DNA of 64,000 nucleotides. It comes from DATGLE01 sp035294325. GTDB taxonomy: Bacteria; Chloroflexota; Ktedonobacteria; Ktedonobacterales; Ktedonobacteraceae. Shown here in pieces: positions 51,046 to 59,691 of this stretch. Under the pieces are notes generated by a model that did not search any database, was not told where the DNA came from, and worked only from the letters and a program-made list of their open reading frames with translations. Location: the NCBI GenBank assembly GCA_035294325.1, contig DATGLE010000144.1:8513-72512 (forward strand), read 5' to 3'. Made by a program: the position numbers and the translations under genes. Within the stretch, counting starts at the first letter, position 1. Each line of letters begins with the position of its first letter.

Positions 51046-52878
51046 GTGGCAACCGAACAATACAGTTTCGAGCGTTATCTCAATGTGCGAACCGCCTGTG
51101 GGGCAAGCTTCTCGCCCGATGGCAATCGACTGAGCTTCCTGACCGATATTACCGGTGTGGCCGAGGTGTGGTGTGTTCCGCTGAATGCGCATACTCCGCG
51201 CCCATTGTGGCCCGACCAGTTGACATTTCGTGGCGAGCGTGTTGCCAGCGCAGTCTTCTCGCCGCGAGCCGACCTGCTGCTCGTTTCCGGCGATGTTGGC
51301 GGCAACGAACGCACTCAACTCTACACCCTGAGCGCCGACGGCGCGACGCTGGCAGCCCTCACCGGGCGCCCCGACGTGATCTATACGTTTGGCGCCTGGT
51401 CGCCGGATGGCTCGCGCATCATTTATAGCAGCAACGAGCGCGATCCGCGCTACTTCGATATCTACGAGCGTCACATGATAACCGGGGAGACGAGGCAACT
51501 GCTGCGCCACGATGGTACGAATCATGCGCTCGTCTACTCGCCCGATGGGCGGCAGGCGCTCATCTCGCGCCAGGAATCCAACATCCGCAACCAGTTGATC
51601 CTGCTGGATACGAGTACGGGCGAGACGCGCGTGCTAACGCCGCTGCCAGACGCGGGACCGGCGCAGCATCTTATGCCGGCCTGGTCGGCTGACCGGCGCG
51701 GCCTCTATCTGCTCAGCAACCGGGGCCGGCAGTTCCGCTCGCTGGCCTATCTTGATCTTGCCACCACAGAAATGACCTATCTCAGCGACCTCTCCTGGGA
51801 TATCGAACTGCTGGCAGTAACCAGGGATGGTGCATGTATGGCGACAGTTACAAACGAAGATGGCTATGCGCTGCTGGAACTCTTTGACGTAACGCCGGGC
51901 TGGGGGCAGCGTACCACGCTCAATGCTCCCACCCTGCCACGCGGCGTGGTCCAGGATATTACCTGGTCGCAGGATGGAGCGAAACTGGCGATTACGCTAA
52001 CGACCTCGGATGACTCGGCGGATATCTGGGTATGGGATACGAATGTCGGTGTGGTACATCGCGCCACACAGAGCGCGATGGGTGGCATTCCGCGCTCGGC
52101 CTTTGTCTCGCCGTCGCTGATCCATTATCCAACCTTTGATGGGCGCGAGATCCCGGCGTTTCTGTATATGCCGCGCGGGGAGCAGGCGCGTGGGCTGCCA
52201 GTGGTGATAATCGTACATGGCGGCCCCGAGAGCCAGGCGCGCCCGGGCTTCGATCCCGTCACACAATACCTGGTGGGGCGCGGCTATAGCGTGCTCGTGC
52301 CGAATGTGCGCGGCAGCACGGGCTATGGCTACGAGTATCAGAGCCTCGACGATGTGCGCAGGCGCATGGACTCGGTGGCTGATCTCAAGTATGCCGCGCT
52401 CTGGCTGCGCGAGAGCGGCATCGCCGATCCGCGCCGCATCGCCGTCATGGGTGGCAGCTATGGAGGCTTCATGGTGCTGGCCGCGCTCACCACCTATCCC
52501 GATCTCTGGGCGGCAGGCGTCGATATCGTTGGCGTTGCCAACTTCGTCACCTTCCTGGAGAATACCGGGCCCTGGCGGCGCAGGTTACGCGAGTCGGAAT
52601 ACGGCAGTCTGGAGCATGATCGTGAGTTCCTGGAGCAGATCTCGCCGATCCGCTCGGTGGATCGCATTACGGCTCCGCTCTTCGTCGTACATGGTGCCAA
52701 CGATCCGCGCGTTCCCGTTGGCGAAGCGGAGCAGATTGTGAGCGCGCTGCGGGCGCGTGAAGTGCCCGTCGAGTACCTGCGCTTCGAGGATGAGGGCCAC
52801 GGGCTGGTCAAGCGCGCCAATCGCCTTGTCGCGTATCCAGCGATTGCGCGCTTCCTCGACAAACACCTGATGCCCTGA
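51046..52878 (+). CDS. S9 family prolyl oligopeptidase-type peptidase
   Basis: 610 aa from GTG 51046 (AGAGGAA upstream). The N-terminal half is a WD40/TolB-like beta-propeller (SPDGNRLSFLTDI, SPDGSRIIYSSNE). The C-terminal alpha/beta hydrolase carries the triad S471 (GGSYGGFMV), D553 (GANDPRVP) and H585 (DEGHG). It resembles acylaminoacyl peptidases and dipeptidyl peptidases, and would cut short peptides in the cytoplasm (no signal peptide). It is convergent with the ETF fusion gene; an inverted-repeat region separates them. Confidence 0.91.
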   Translation: MATEQYSFERYLNVRTACGASFSPDGNRLSFLTDITGVAEVWCVPLNAHTPRPLWPDQLTFRGERVASAVFSPRADLLLVSGDVGGNERTQLYTLSADGATLAALTGRPDVIYTFGAWSPDGSRIIYSSNERDPRYFDIYERHMITGETRQLLRHDGTNHALVYSPDGRQALISRQESNIRNQLILLDTSTGETRVLTPLPDAGPAQHLMPAWSADRRGLYLLSNRGRQFRSLAYLDLATTEMTYLSDLSWDIELLAVTRDGACMATVTNEDGYALLELFDVTPGWGQRTTLNAPTLPRGVVQDITWSQDGAKLAITLTTSDDSADIWVWDTNVGVVHRATQSAMGGIPRSAFVSPSLIHYPTFDGREIPAFLYMPRGEQARGLPVVIIVHGGPESQARPGFDPVTQYLVGRGYSVLVPNVRGSTGYGYEYQSLDDVRRRMDSVADLKYAALWLRESGIADPRRIAVMGGSYGGFMVLAALTTYPDLWAAGVDIVGVANFVTFLENTGPWRRRLRESEYGSLEHDREFLEQISPIRSVDRITAPLFVVHGANDPRVPVGEAEQIVSALRAREVPVEYLRFEDEGHGLVKRANRLVAYPAIARFLDKHLMP

Positions 52879-52904
52879 GCCGTCACCTGTCAACCTGAGC
52901 GCCA

Positions 52905-53090
52905 CTATGTCATCCAGAGTGCAGCGAGCCGCAGCCCTGAGCGCGAGCGAAGGGGAAGGATCTCTCCTGAGGGAACCAATGGGGAGCCTGGAGGCACCCT
53001 TGCCTTCGCGCGGGCCGGATCCTTCGCTCCCGCTCAGGATGACATGTATTATGCTCAGAATGGCATGCATTGCACTCAGGATGACAGGCG
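52905..53090. repeat. Inverted repeat followed by three 21-bp tandem units
   Basis: CCTGAGCGCGAGCGAAGG...GGATC is partly inverted as GGATCCTTCGCTCCCGCTCAGG-ATGACAT-type sequence at 53017-53045, forming a large hairpin between two convergent genes. From 53032 the motif CTCAGGATGACATG repeats three times with a 21-bp period (53032-53052, 53053-53073, 53074-53090 partial), with a few changes per unit. It is likely a terminator region built from an interspersed repeat. Confidence 0.6.
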
Positions 53091-55004
53091 TTTTTGTTGC
53101 AACTGCTCGATCAATAGGGGCAGCAGCGTATGTACATCGCCGACGACGCCGATATCGGAATGGCGGAAGATTGCCGCGCGCTTATTTTTATTGATCGAGA
53201 CTATAAACCCGGCCTTGCGTATGCCGGCGATATGCTCGGCTGCTCCCCTGATGCCCAGCGCGATGTAAAGCCGGGGCGAAACCGCGCGGCCCGTCAGGCC
53301 GATCTGCTTCTGTTTAGGCAGCCAGCCCTGGTCGGCAACGTTACGCGTGGCGCCAACGGCGGCATCGAGCAGGCGCGCCAGTTGATAGACCGGCTCGTAG
53401 TTTTCCGGCCCTCCCAGGCCCATACCCACGCCGATAACCGTGTGGGCCGATTCCAGCTCAGCCACCCCCGTATCCTGGAACTCGAGGCCCAGGCTGCGTG
53501 TGCGGATCCGCGCGGCGATGTTTTCCGTTGGGAGTCGTTCAATAACAGGTTCGCGGCTGGCGTCGGGGATGGCGGCATGGAGCATGCCGGGGCGCAGCGT
53601 CGCCATCGCCGGGACGGTGTTGGAGAGAATGGGAGAGATAATACTGCCACCAAAGGCCGGCTTGTACTGCACGAGGCGCTGCTGTCCATCGATGCTCAGA
53701 TCGATGCAATCGCCCGTCAGGCCAAGATTGAGGCGAGCAGCTACGCGCGGCGCCAGGTCGCGCCCGTCAGCAGTCGATCCTAGCAGCACAACCGCAGGAT
53801 GATATTTTTTGATCGCCTCCGCCACCACAGCGGTATAGCCCTCGGTGCTGTAGCGCTCCAGAGCGGCGTCCTCGGCGACGTAAACGCGTTCGGCCCCGTA
53901 GGCTGCGAGCGTCGCGGCATGTGCGACCACCCCGGGGCCTCCAATCAGCAGCGCCGCGAGTTCGCCCTGCAAGGCCGCCGCCAGATCGTTGCCCTTGCCC
54001 AGCAGTTCGAGCGTGACGCGGCGTAGGCCATGATGGGTATGTTCCGCGACAACCCACACTGCCCGGCCCGGCTGTGGCTCCCCTTGCCGGCGCGGGGCAG
54101 CGTTGGGTTCCGGCTTTTCCCCCGCACGCGGCTCGTGGTTGGTATCGAGCAGGCCGCGCGCTTCGAGTTCGCCAATCAGCGCGGCCACCGCCTGCGCCGG
54201 ATCGCTCTCGGCGATGACGTGGCCTGCGCGTGCATGCGTGTCGGAAATAATCTCTGTTACCCGGGTCGGCGAGCCTGCCTGCCCGATGCGTTCCAGTTCG
54301 GCGCCGAGATCCGCCGAGGTGACGAGCCTGATACGATCTCCTGCCTGCTCGCCGGCTTCACGAATGGCGTGCTCATCGGGCCAGATACCCTCGTTGAGCT
54401 TTTCGGCAGCCGTAACCAGCGCTGGCAGAGGGACGATCAACGTCTCGCTGCCCTCATCGGTCTCGCGCGTCGCAATGATCTCGTTCCGGCCATCGGAGCG
54501 CCGCACATCGATCTTCACAATCGCGCTAATCTGCGGCAGATCGAGCATCTCCGCGAGTTCCGGTCCTACCTGGGCCGTCTCCGCATCGATGCTGTGACGG
54601 CCACAGAAGATCAGGTCAACGCGCCTGCCTCGTTCAGTGAAGAGGCGCTGGATCGCCAGGGCGAGCGTGCGCGCGGTAGCCGCGGTATCGGCGCCGCCGA
54701 AGGCACGATCACACAGATGGATGGCGCTGTCGGCTCCCATCGCCAGCGTCGTAGCCAGCGCCTCACGCGCCTGGGGTGGTCCCATCGTCACGGCAATCAC
54801 TTCCCCGCCGTATTGATCGCGGAGACGTATGGCCTCGCTGAGCGCGTAAACGTCCAGCTCGTTGATCTCCAATGGTACGCCCTCGCGCACAAGGCGCCGC
54901 GTCTCTGTATCAAAACGCAGTGCCGAAAGCAGGGGCACCTGTTTGATGCACACAATAATGGTGAGAGGCCCGGCGCCATCCCGGGTCTCGATTGGTTCCG
55001 TCAT
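53076..55004 (-). CDS. Electron transfer flavoprotein, fused beta and alpha subunits
   Basis: 642 aa from ATG 55004. Residues 15 to about 270 match ETF beta (IIVCIKQVP, YALSEAIRLRD, AMGADSAIHLCDRAF, CGRHSIDAETAQVGP). A Pro/Glu-rich linker (about 305-335) joins this to ETF alpha (VWVVAEHTHHGLRRVTLELLGK). The C-terminal FAD-binding domain is GLTGRAVSPRLYIALGIRGAAEHIAG...IVSINKNKRAAIF. It accepts electrons from acyl-CoA and related dehydrogenases. Fusion into one chain in beta-alpha order is uncommon. No ETF:quinone oxidoreductase or dehydrogenase is nearby. AAAGGAG lies about 14 nt upstream, so the exact start is uncertain. Confidence 0.9.
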   Translation of the reverse strand: MTEPIETRDGAGPLTIIVCIKQVPLLSALRFDTETRRLVREGVPLEINELDVYALSEAIRLRDQYGGEVIAVTMGPPQAREALATTLAMGADSAIHLCDRAFGGADTAATARTLALAIQRLFTERGRRVDLIFCGRHSIDAETAQVGPELAEMLDLPQISAIVKIDVRRSDGRNEIIATRETDEGSETLIVPLPALVTAAEKLNEGIWPDEHAIREAGEQAGDRIRLVTSADLGAELERIGQAGSPTRVTEIISDTHARAGHVIAESDPAQAVAALIGELEARGLLDTNHEPRAGEKPEPNAAPRRQGEPQPGRAVWVVAEHTHHGLRRVTLELLGKGNDLAAALQGELAALLIGGPGVVAHAATLAAYGAERVYVAEDAALERYSTEGYTAVVAEAIKKYHPAVVLLGSTADGRDLAPRVAARLNLGLTGDCIDLSIDGQQRLVQYKPAFGGSIISPILSNTVPAMATLRPGMLHAAIPDASREPVIERLPTENIAARIRTRSLGLEFQDTGVAELESAHTVIGVGMGLGGPENYEPVYQLARLLDAAVGATRNVADQGWLPKQKQIGLTGRAVSPRLYIALGIRGAAEHIAGIRKAGFIVSINKNKRAAIFRHSDIGVVGDVHTLLPLLIEQLQQKRLSS

Positions 55005-55238
55005 CCTGTGTATGCTGCTCCTTTGCCAGTTATTCACCAGGTATTCTATACCGTAGAACAAGTTGTAACCTGTGCATTATGCCCGCCGTTTAGAGGGCTG
55101 TGAAGTTGAGACTGTGGGAAGCGACCAGGAAGACCTGTTATGAATGCAGAGTCTTGATATTTTCAGGAACGGAAATCGAGGCGAGTTCGGCTCAAATACG
55201 GCAAATTACATGCATTTCTAAAGAGGGAGGGAGCCGTT

Positions 55239-55427
55239 ATGCCAGGAGATACAAATGGCACCAGGCCGGGTCAATGGAAAGCTGAACAGCTACCTCAACG
55301 GCTTGGGATAACTATGGAAAAATTTCACGGTACCGCTGGTTTTACTATGGATGAAGCTATCACTGTGGAGCTTGAGCACATCCGCCAACAATATCGCAAC
55401 TTGAGTGACATGGCTCACATGCGCTAA
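55239..55427 (+). CDS. Small hypothetical protein
   Basis: 62 aa with a good ribosome-binding site (GGGAGGGAG) before ATG 55239. It starts MPGDTNGTRPGQWKAEQLPQ and ends VELEHIRQQYRNLSDMAHMR, which looks like an amphipathic helix. No known domain and no signal peptide. It is convergent with the 96-aa gene of the Hint-metallopeptidase locus and could be an outlying member of that locus. Confidence 0.5.
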   Translation: MPGDTNGTRPGQWKAEQLPQRLGITMEKFHGTAGFTMDEAITVELEHIRQQYRNLSDMAHMR

Positions 55428-55543
55428 GAACGGGCTTCCTGGTGCATGGCTCTCAGAGGCCAGGATCAGAGAGAGTCGGAATGCTTGAAACACACGTACC
55501 GCTGGTCCTCGCCCCGTCAGAAAGTCCCGGCAGTTCTCCCACT

Positions 55544-55834
55544 TTATCTGACAAGTTGCCGTATGGTAAATCGTCGCCCTGTTTCGCGAGCTTGTGGTCC
55601 TGCATCATACTCAGAGATGGTCCCTAAAGCCCACAGCTCGTTTTGACGGAACAGGTCCACTACCTCGAAGTCTTTCAATCTGGGATGGCCTTCCACCTCC
55701 AGCGCTACCTGCGAAACCGTCGCCACAAGACTATTTGAGCGGTCTCGAAGCTCGAAGCAGAAACAAGGCGGGATAAAGCTTCGTATGCCATTATCTATGA
55801 CCTTTACCGGCTGATTTATCTCCTGGATTGCCAT
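55544..55834 (-). CDS. Small hypothetical protein of the Hint-metallopeptidase locus
   Basis: 96 aa from ATG 55834 with AAGGAAG upstream. It starts MAIQEINQPVKVIDNGIRSF and continues IPPCFCFELRDRSNSLVATVSQ, a mostly beta-strand pattern with a CFC pair. No known domain. Its start overlaps the end of the cysteine-rich gene by 19 nt, so the two are translationally coupled. Unknown function. Confidence 0.6.
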   Translation of the reverse strand: MAIQEINQPVKVIDNGIRSFIPPCFCFELRDRSNSLVATVSQVALEVEGHPRLKDFEVVDLFRQNELWALGTISEYDAGPQARETGRRFTIRQLVR

Positions 55835-56346
55835 TGTTCTTCCTTGTCCCACCTGGCATCTGGGCACTGTTCTGTCGCCAGCCAGGCTTTCTTTCGCACG
55901 TTACAACCGCACAGCTTGCAAATGGTCTTCTCCTCAGAGGATACCCCAACGAATCTATAAAGTCTAGTGGTGGCAGGGGGAGAGGAAAGATGCTCGCAGG
56001 ATTGGCATACTGAGAGTCTCTTTTGGTATTGCTGGGGGCCAACCCGGCTGAAACCCGATGCCGCCCAACGCGCGAGGGCCGCACTCGCTCGACTAAGCAG
56101 TTCAACAGTGGTTGGCTGGACGGCAGTAACTTGAGGGGTAGATCTTCCTTCCGCCAGCAACATGTCAAGCATCTCGGGATCGGCTCTGCATATCTCGAGA
56201 TGGCAAAGGAAAAGAGGATCTTCTGCCAATGTGGTCAGGAATGCATCCGTCACCCGATCCAAAGAAAGGCCAAGCTCATCAGCAATCCGCCTTCGGCTGG
56301 TCTCAGGATCATTGACCACGGTGTTTTCGGGTTGTGAAATGCTCAT
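55816..56346 (-). CDS. Protein with C-terminal six-cysteine zinc-binding motif
   Basis: 176 aa. The N-terminal two-thirds is helical (RIADELGLSLDRVTDAFLTTL). The C-terminus has C114-x2-C117 (RLSVCQSCEH), C143-x2-C146-x-C148 (ICKLCGCNVRKKAWLATEQC) and C161 followed by PDARW. I recognise this Cys pattern from small phage- and peptide-cluster-associated zinc-binding proteins (DUF6171-like). Function unknown. It lies 121 bp downstream of the Hint-metallopeptidase gene and overlaps the 96-aa gene, so it is part of that locus. Confidence 0.7.
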   Translation of the reverse strand: MSISQPENTVVNDPETSRRRIADELGLSLDRVTDAFLTTLAEDPLFLCHLEICRADPEMLDMLLAEGRSTPQVTAVQPTTVELLSRASAALARWAASGFSRVGPQQYQKRLSVCQSCEHLSSPPATTRLYRFVGVSSEEKTICKLCGCNVRKKAWLATEQCPDARWDKEEQWQSRR

Positions 56347-56412
56347 AACATCTCCGAAATCTTAGATCATCCTACTTGTAAATGAGTTAATAACCAGGAA
56401 TAAGACCTCTAA

Positions 56413-56449
56413 AGGGGCGACAATCTAAGGTCGCTAGGCTGTCACCCCT
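56413..56449 (-). terminator. Terminator after the Hint-metallopeptidase gene
   Basis: AGGGGCGACA (56413-56422) pairs with TGTCACCCCT (56440-56449), with one G-T pair. On the minus strand the stem is followed by TTTA. It lies 19 nt beyond the stop of the Hint-metallopeptidase gene and before the cysteine-rich gene, so the latter may rely on readthrough or its own promoter. Confidence 0.5.
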
Positions 56450-56467
56450 GATGAGGCTATCCAATTG

Positions 56468-57976
56468 CTAGGAAGCACAGCCCGGCCTGGGGGCAAGATT
56501 CACTGCCGCGTGATAGGTCGCGACGCGGCAAGCCCCTGGTGGGTGCTGGCAGCCAGCCGAACCGCCTGGCGCAGTCTCACTGTCTGGCACTCCAAAGAAG
56601 TCAGCCATTTGCTGGATTGCGGCTGTTGTCGTCCTGTTATACTGATCGCCAAACCACACTTTCCGCATAATGATTAATACTCCAGCGTAATCGGCCTGGC
56701 CCTCACAGGAAAGACCGTTGCCTGGAAAAGTCGGTGGGCCACCATAGTGATGACCGAGTTCATGAGCAAGGACGAGGGCAATACCTTCCAGTAGCAAAGC
56801 TGCATCCCTGACAAGACCGCCCTTGAGAGCGACGTGTCTGACTCCGTTGTCAATCCAGGCGAAGGCGTTGACGGTGTCGTCAGCCCAATCGAGGTGGTAA
56901 GTCACGTCGGGGTAGAAGCACTGATGGTAGCTGATTAATGACTCGGTCCATTCGCGTGAGAGGGGATCATTAAATCCCCGCTTGGGCGCACGGGCTTTCG
57001 CCTCAGCTTCTTCCGGGGGGAGAAAGCTGCAAGCATCGGGAGGGATGCGAACAATGGTGGCCTCTGCCGGAACAAAAACATGCGCTCCTGCTGGCAGGTC
57101 ACGGGTATTATACATGCTCACATTGAGCTGAGCAGGACCCGCGAAGTCCTCAGCAAAGCTTGGAGCCTGCAACGAAGCACGCCCATAGCGTGCGACGTAC
57201 TCAGGCGATCCCACCACGGGCCGGCTCATATTCTCGTAGGCACTGAAGCCCGCTGCTTCCCCTCTTCGAGCAAAAATTTGAACGGTGTAATCAGCACTGA
57301 CGACCCCATTCGTGTTCAGCAGGTGGCTTTCCAATCCGGGACCGGGTGGCTCTTTTGACGTGGCGATATGATGAAAACCGGCCAGATAATCCCCGATGTG
57401 AACTGATCTGATAGGAACTGGCTGGCCTTCTGGAGACATCAGGGTATCTTCTGGCGTCAAGCGGTCTGCCCGCCGTAACGTCCTGTTCCCCAGGAGGAAC
57501 AGGTGGTCGCTCGTGACGGCGATGGCCGTATTGCCATAGAGAACCAGGACGGTGTATTTCTGGCGCGAAGCTCCTGTGGTGCCTCCGCTGAACACGACCG
57601 GTCGAGAGGACCACTGCAAATCTGTCCCCGCCGCCATCACCTGGTCGTCAGTAGTATAGGTTTCAATCGCCTTGAACAGGCCATCGCCCGACTCAACGAG
57701 GGTTCCAAAGGCCAGGCAGGAGCAGGAACAGATGCAAGGACCCTGATCATCACGCGTGAGCACAGGATGATTTACCGGCCATCCCAGTTGTTTGCAGATC
57801 TCGTTAATGAGGGGATCGGCGGCACTACAGTGAGCCGAAGAACATTGTCGAACCGTTGGTTCGACTGGTTGACCACCACCACCACCACCGCCACCACCAC
57901 CGCCACCATCACCATTCCCACCGCCATTTCTCCGGCGGATGGGAATGTTAAGGCTAAGGGTAGGATCAAACATCAT
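56468..57976 (-). CDS. Hint-domain protein fused to a zinc metallopeptidase domain
   Basis: 502 aa. N-terminus with a 12-glycine run (24-35), then CSSAHC. A striking CICSCSC series (81-87) ends in the cysteine that opens a Hint (hedgehog/intein) fold: CLAFGTLVESGDG (block A, C87), a TSDH motif (155-158, block B) and a terminal region HLLNTNGVVSADYTVQ (218-233). Hint domains cut or splice their own chain. After a Pro/Glu-rich linker, residues 335-500 form a metallopeptidase with HELGHH (H405, E406, H409) and a likely third ligand E425 in CEGQADYAG. There is no signal peptide. AAGGAGG spacing favours the second ATG at 57973. A self-releasing protease is a reasonable reading; that is inference. 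Confidence 0.8.
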   Translation of the reverse strand: MMFDPTLSLNIPIRRRNGGGNGDGGGGGGGGGGGGQPVEPTVRQCSSAHCSAADPLINEICKQLGWPVNHPVLTRDDQGPCICSCSCLAFGTLVESGDGLFKAIETYTTDDQVMAAGTDLQWSSRPVVFSGGTTGASRQKYTVLVLYGNTAIAVTSDHLFLLGNRTLRRADRLTPEDTLMSPEGQPVPIRSVHIGDYLAGFHHIATSKEPPGPGLESHLLNTNGVVSADYTVQIFARRGEAAGFSAYENMSRPVVGSPEYVARYGRASLQAPSFAEDFAGPAQLNVSMYNTRDLPAGAHVFVPAEATIVRIPPDACSFLPPEEAEAKARAPKRGFNDPLSREWTESLISYHQCFYPDVTYHLDWADDTVNAFAWIDNGVRHVALKGGLVRDAALLLEGIALVLAHELGHHYGGPPTFPGNGLSCEGQADYAGVLIIMRKVWFGDQYNRTTTAAIQQMADFFGVPDSETAPGGSAGCQHPPGACRVATYHAAVNLAPRPGCAS

Positions 57977-58122
57977 TACCTCCTTGTCGTAGTGATTATA
58001 GGGATAGGTGCCTCATTTGGAATTCAAAATGTATCGCAAGTCATAGGACGCACTCCGAAGTCAATCCAGGAACGGAATCAGGTGAGCCTTTTGATCCAGG
58101 CAATGGGAGGAGCAAGCAGTTT

Positions 58123-58362
58123 CTACCTCAGCCACCTGAGCCAGCGCCTCATCCACCACCTCCTTCTGGGCTTGACGCCCATTTCCTTCAGGTAGGGCAA
58201 GATAAAGTCTCCGATGTCGTCCAGATTGTCCAGATAGCGGCGTCTGCCACTGGACACATGCGTCACATGACCACGCCAAACGCCTCGGCCTGCTCCTTCG
58301 GCACGTTCTTCGACCCAGACCCTGACGATGAACGATTGGGCTGGAGATTCCATCTCATCCAT
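58123..58362 (-). CDS. Small conserved-type protein between BTAD regulator and Hint-metallopeptidase
   Basis: 79 aa from ATG 58362 with GAGG 7 nt upstream. It reads FIVRVWVEERAEG...GVWRGHVTHVSSGRRRYLDNLDDIGDFILPYLKEMG, a compact beta-rich domain followed by a helix, with a basic Trp-rich tail (RRRWWMRRWLRWLR). I know similar small proteins in Chloroflexota next to regulators and peptidases, but no function. The tail looks membrane- or nucleic-acid-active. It is 138 bp downstream of the BTAD regulator and 146 bp upstream of the Hint gene, all on the same strand. Confidence 0.65.
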   Translation of the reverse strand: MDEMESPAQSFIVRVWVEERAEGAGRGVWRGHVTHVSSGRRRYLDNLDDIGDFILPYLKEMGVKPRRRWWMRRWLRWLR

Positions 58363-58500
58363 AACCAGCCTCGTCTTTCCGTTGATCCGAGCTTGATTTC
58401 GCTTGCCCTGTCCAGACCTTCTCCGGTTCACTTCAACTGTAACATGGAGGCGTCTCAGCAGCATCTCCTGGGTGTCCCTCGGGATGCGTTTTCGCGTCGC

Positions 58501-59505
58501 TTAGCGTCTGTTGAGTGTCTCCGTAACGTCTTTTCCCCCATCGGTTTGAGCTGAAGAGGATGAGTTGGAGTTAATGTTGAGGGCCTGTTCGACTTTCTGA
58601 ATGCTTTGCTGCACCTGGCTTTGAAGATCAACTAGAAACTCCTGAAGTTGTGTCAGATGCTCAAGTGCTTCGATCAGCGAAGAGGTAGAGCACTCGAGTG
58701 CTGGTTGCGCCACAGGTGGTGTGAAAGGCGGCTCTGGCTCAGCGATCTGTTCTGTCAGGATCTGCTTATAGAGCGCCAGTGTACGTTTTGAGGGCTTCAC
58801 GCAGAGTTCTTCCTCCAGGCCAGCAGCGCATTGCTCATACTGACGTAAGGCTGCCGCCCGGTCTCCACTGAGATAGTAGAGGCGCATCAACCGGCGGTGC
58901 GTGTGCTCGCGAACTTTGTTGCAGCTTATGATACGCATCCCATACAGAATCCCTGCACTGTAATCCTGATGGACCTCACAATAACTCATCAGCTTGTCTA
59001 ACATAGCCAGATACCTGCTCTGCAAGTCTTCACGCTTATACAGGCACCAGTCCTCATAACAGCCTTCTAAGAGTGGACCCTGGTACAGTTGCACGGCATA
59101 CTGCAATGCCTCCGCTTTCTGGGTATCTAACTGTTGACCTGCAATGCTCTGAATAAGCTCAAAGGTCTTCTCAAATGCCGCAACATCAAGCCAATAATCG
59201 GCTTCCGGGTTAATTTGTATCCGATCTGCTTCGGCAAGCAAGAGACGGTCGTGAACAGATTCATTTCGCGAACCCAGGGTAAACTGAAGATGCCAGAGAG
59301 TTTGCCGCAGCTTCTTCTTTGACTGAGCCGTAGTAGTATCAGGCCACAACAGGCTCGCTAAAGCCTCACGCGAAAGAGGCTGATGGCGATGAAGCAGCAA
59401 GTAGCCGAGCAATTCCTGGAGTTTGTGTGCTTCGAAGCCGGCGACAATCTGTTCGTCGCGTTGCACACAGAATGGGCCAAAGAGCTGGATACGTAGCCTG
59501 GGCAT
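58501..59505 (-). CDS. BTAD/SARP-type transcriptional activator
   Basis: 334 aa. N-terminal OmpR-like winged helix (LRIQLFGPFCVQRDEQIVAGFEAHKLQELLGYLLLH) with REALASLLWPDTTTAQSKKKLRQTLWHL, then the bacterial transcriptional activator domain of TPR-like helices (about 105-260). The tail is a predicted coiled coil (LIEALEHLTQLQEFLVDLQSQVQQSIQKVEQAL). There is no NB-ARC ATPase part, so it is a small SARP. Such proteins activate secondary metabolite or secreted-protein genes. It is upstream of and co-directional with the small protein and Hint-metallopeptidase genes, so it is the probable activator of that locus. Confidence 0.88.
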   Translation of the reverse strand: MPRLRIQLFGPFCVQRDEQIVAGFEAHKLQELLGYLLLHRHQPLSREALASLLWPDTTTAQSKKKLRQTLWHLQFTLGSRNESVHDRLLLAEADRIQINPEADYWLDVAAFEKTFELIQSIAGQQLDTQKAEALQYAVQLYQGPLLEGCYEDWCLYKREDLQSRYLAMLDKLMSYCEVHQDYSAGILYGMRIISCNKVREHTHRRLMRLYYLSGDRAAALRQYEQCAAGLEEELCVKPSKRTLALYKQILTEQIAEPEPPFTPPVAQPALECSTSSLIEALEHLTQLQEFLVDLQSQVQQSIQKVEQALNINSNSSSSAQTDGGKDVTETLNRR

Positions 59506-59691
59506 AGCAGTCCTACCCGTGTAGACTATCTCAACCGCATACTGGAGGTCAGCTTGAAGTATAGACGTGATCAGGCAACCTGCTCTACTGATGTTCCATG
59601 ATGGGGTTATCTATCGGCATTCCACTCACGGATTCTACAAGCAAACCTTATTTCTAAAATAGAATTTCATTACCAAAGCCTCTCTTATCAC

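Noticed and set aside
54030..55103. 357-codon plus-strand frame
   Set aside because: Antisense to the fused ETF gene; no ribosome-binding site or recognisable domain.
57772..57969. Valine-rich 65-codon minus-strand frame
   Set aside because: It is a shifted frame over the glycine run of the Hint-metallopeptidase gene; the low-complexity DNA gives open frames in several phases.
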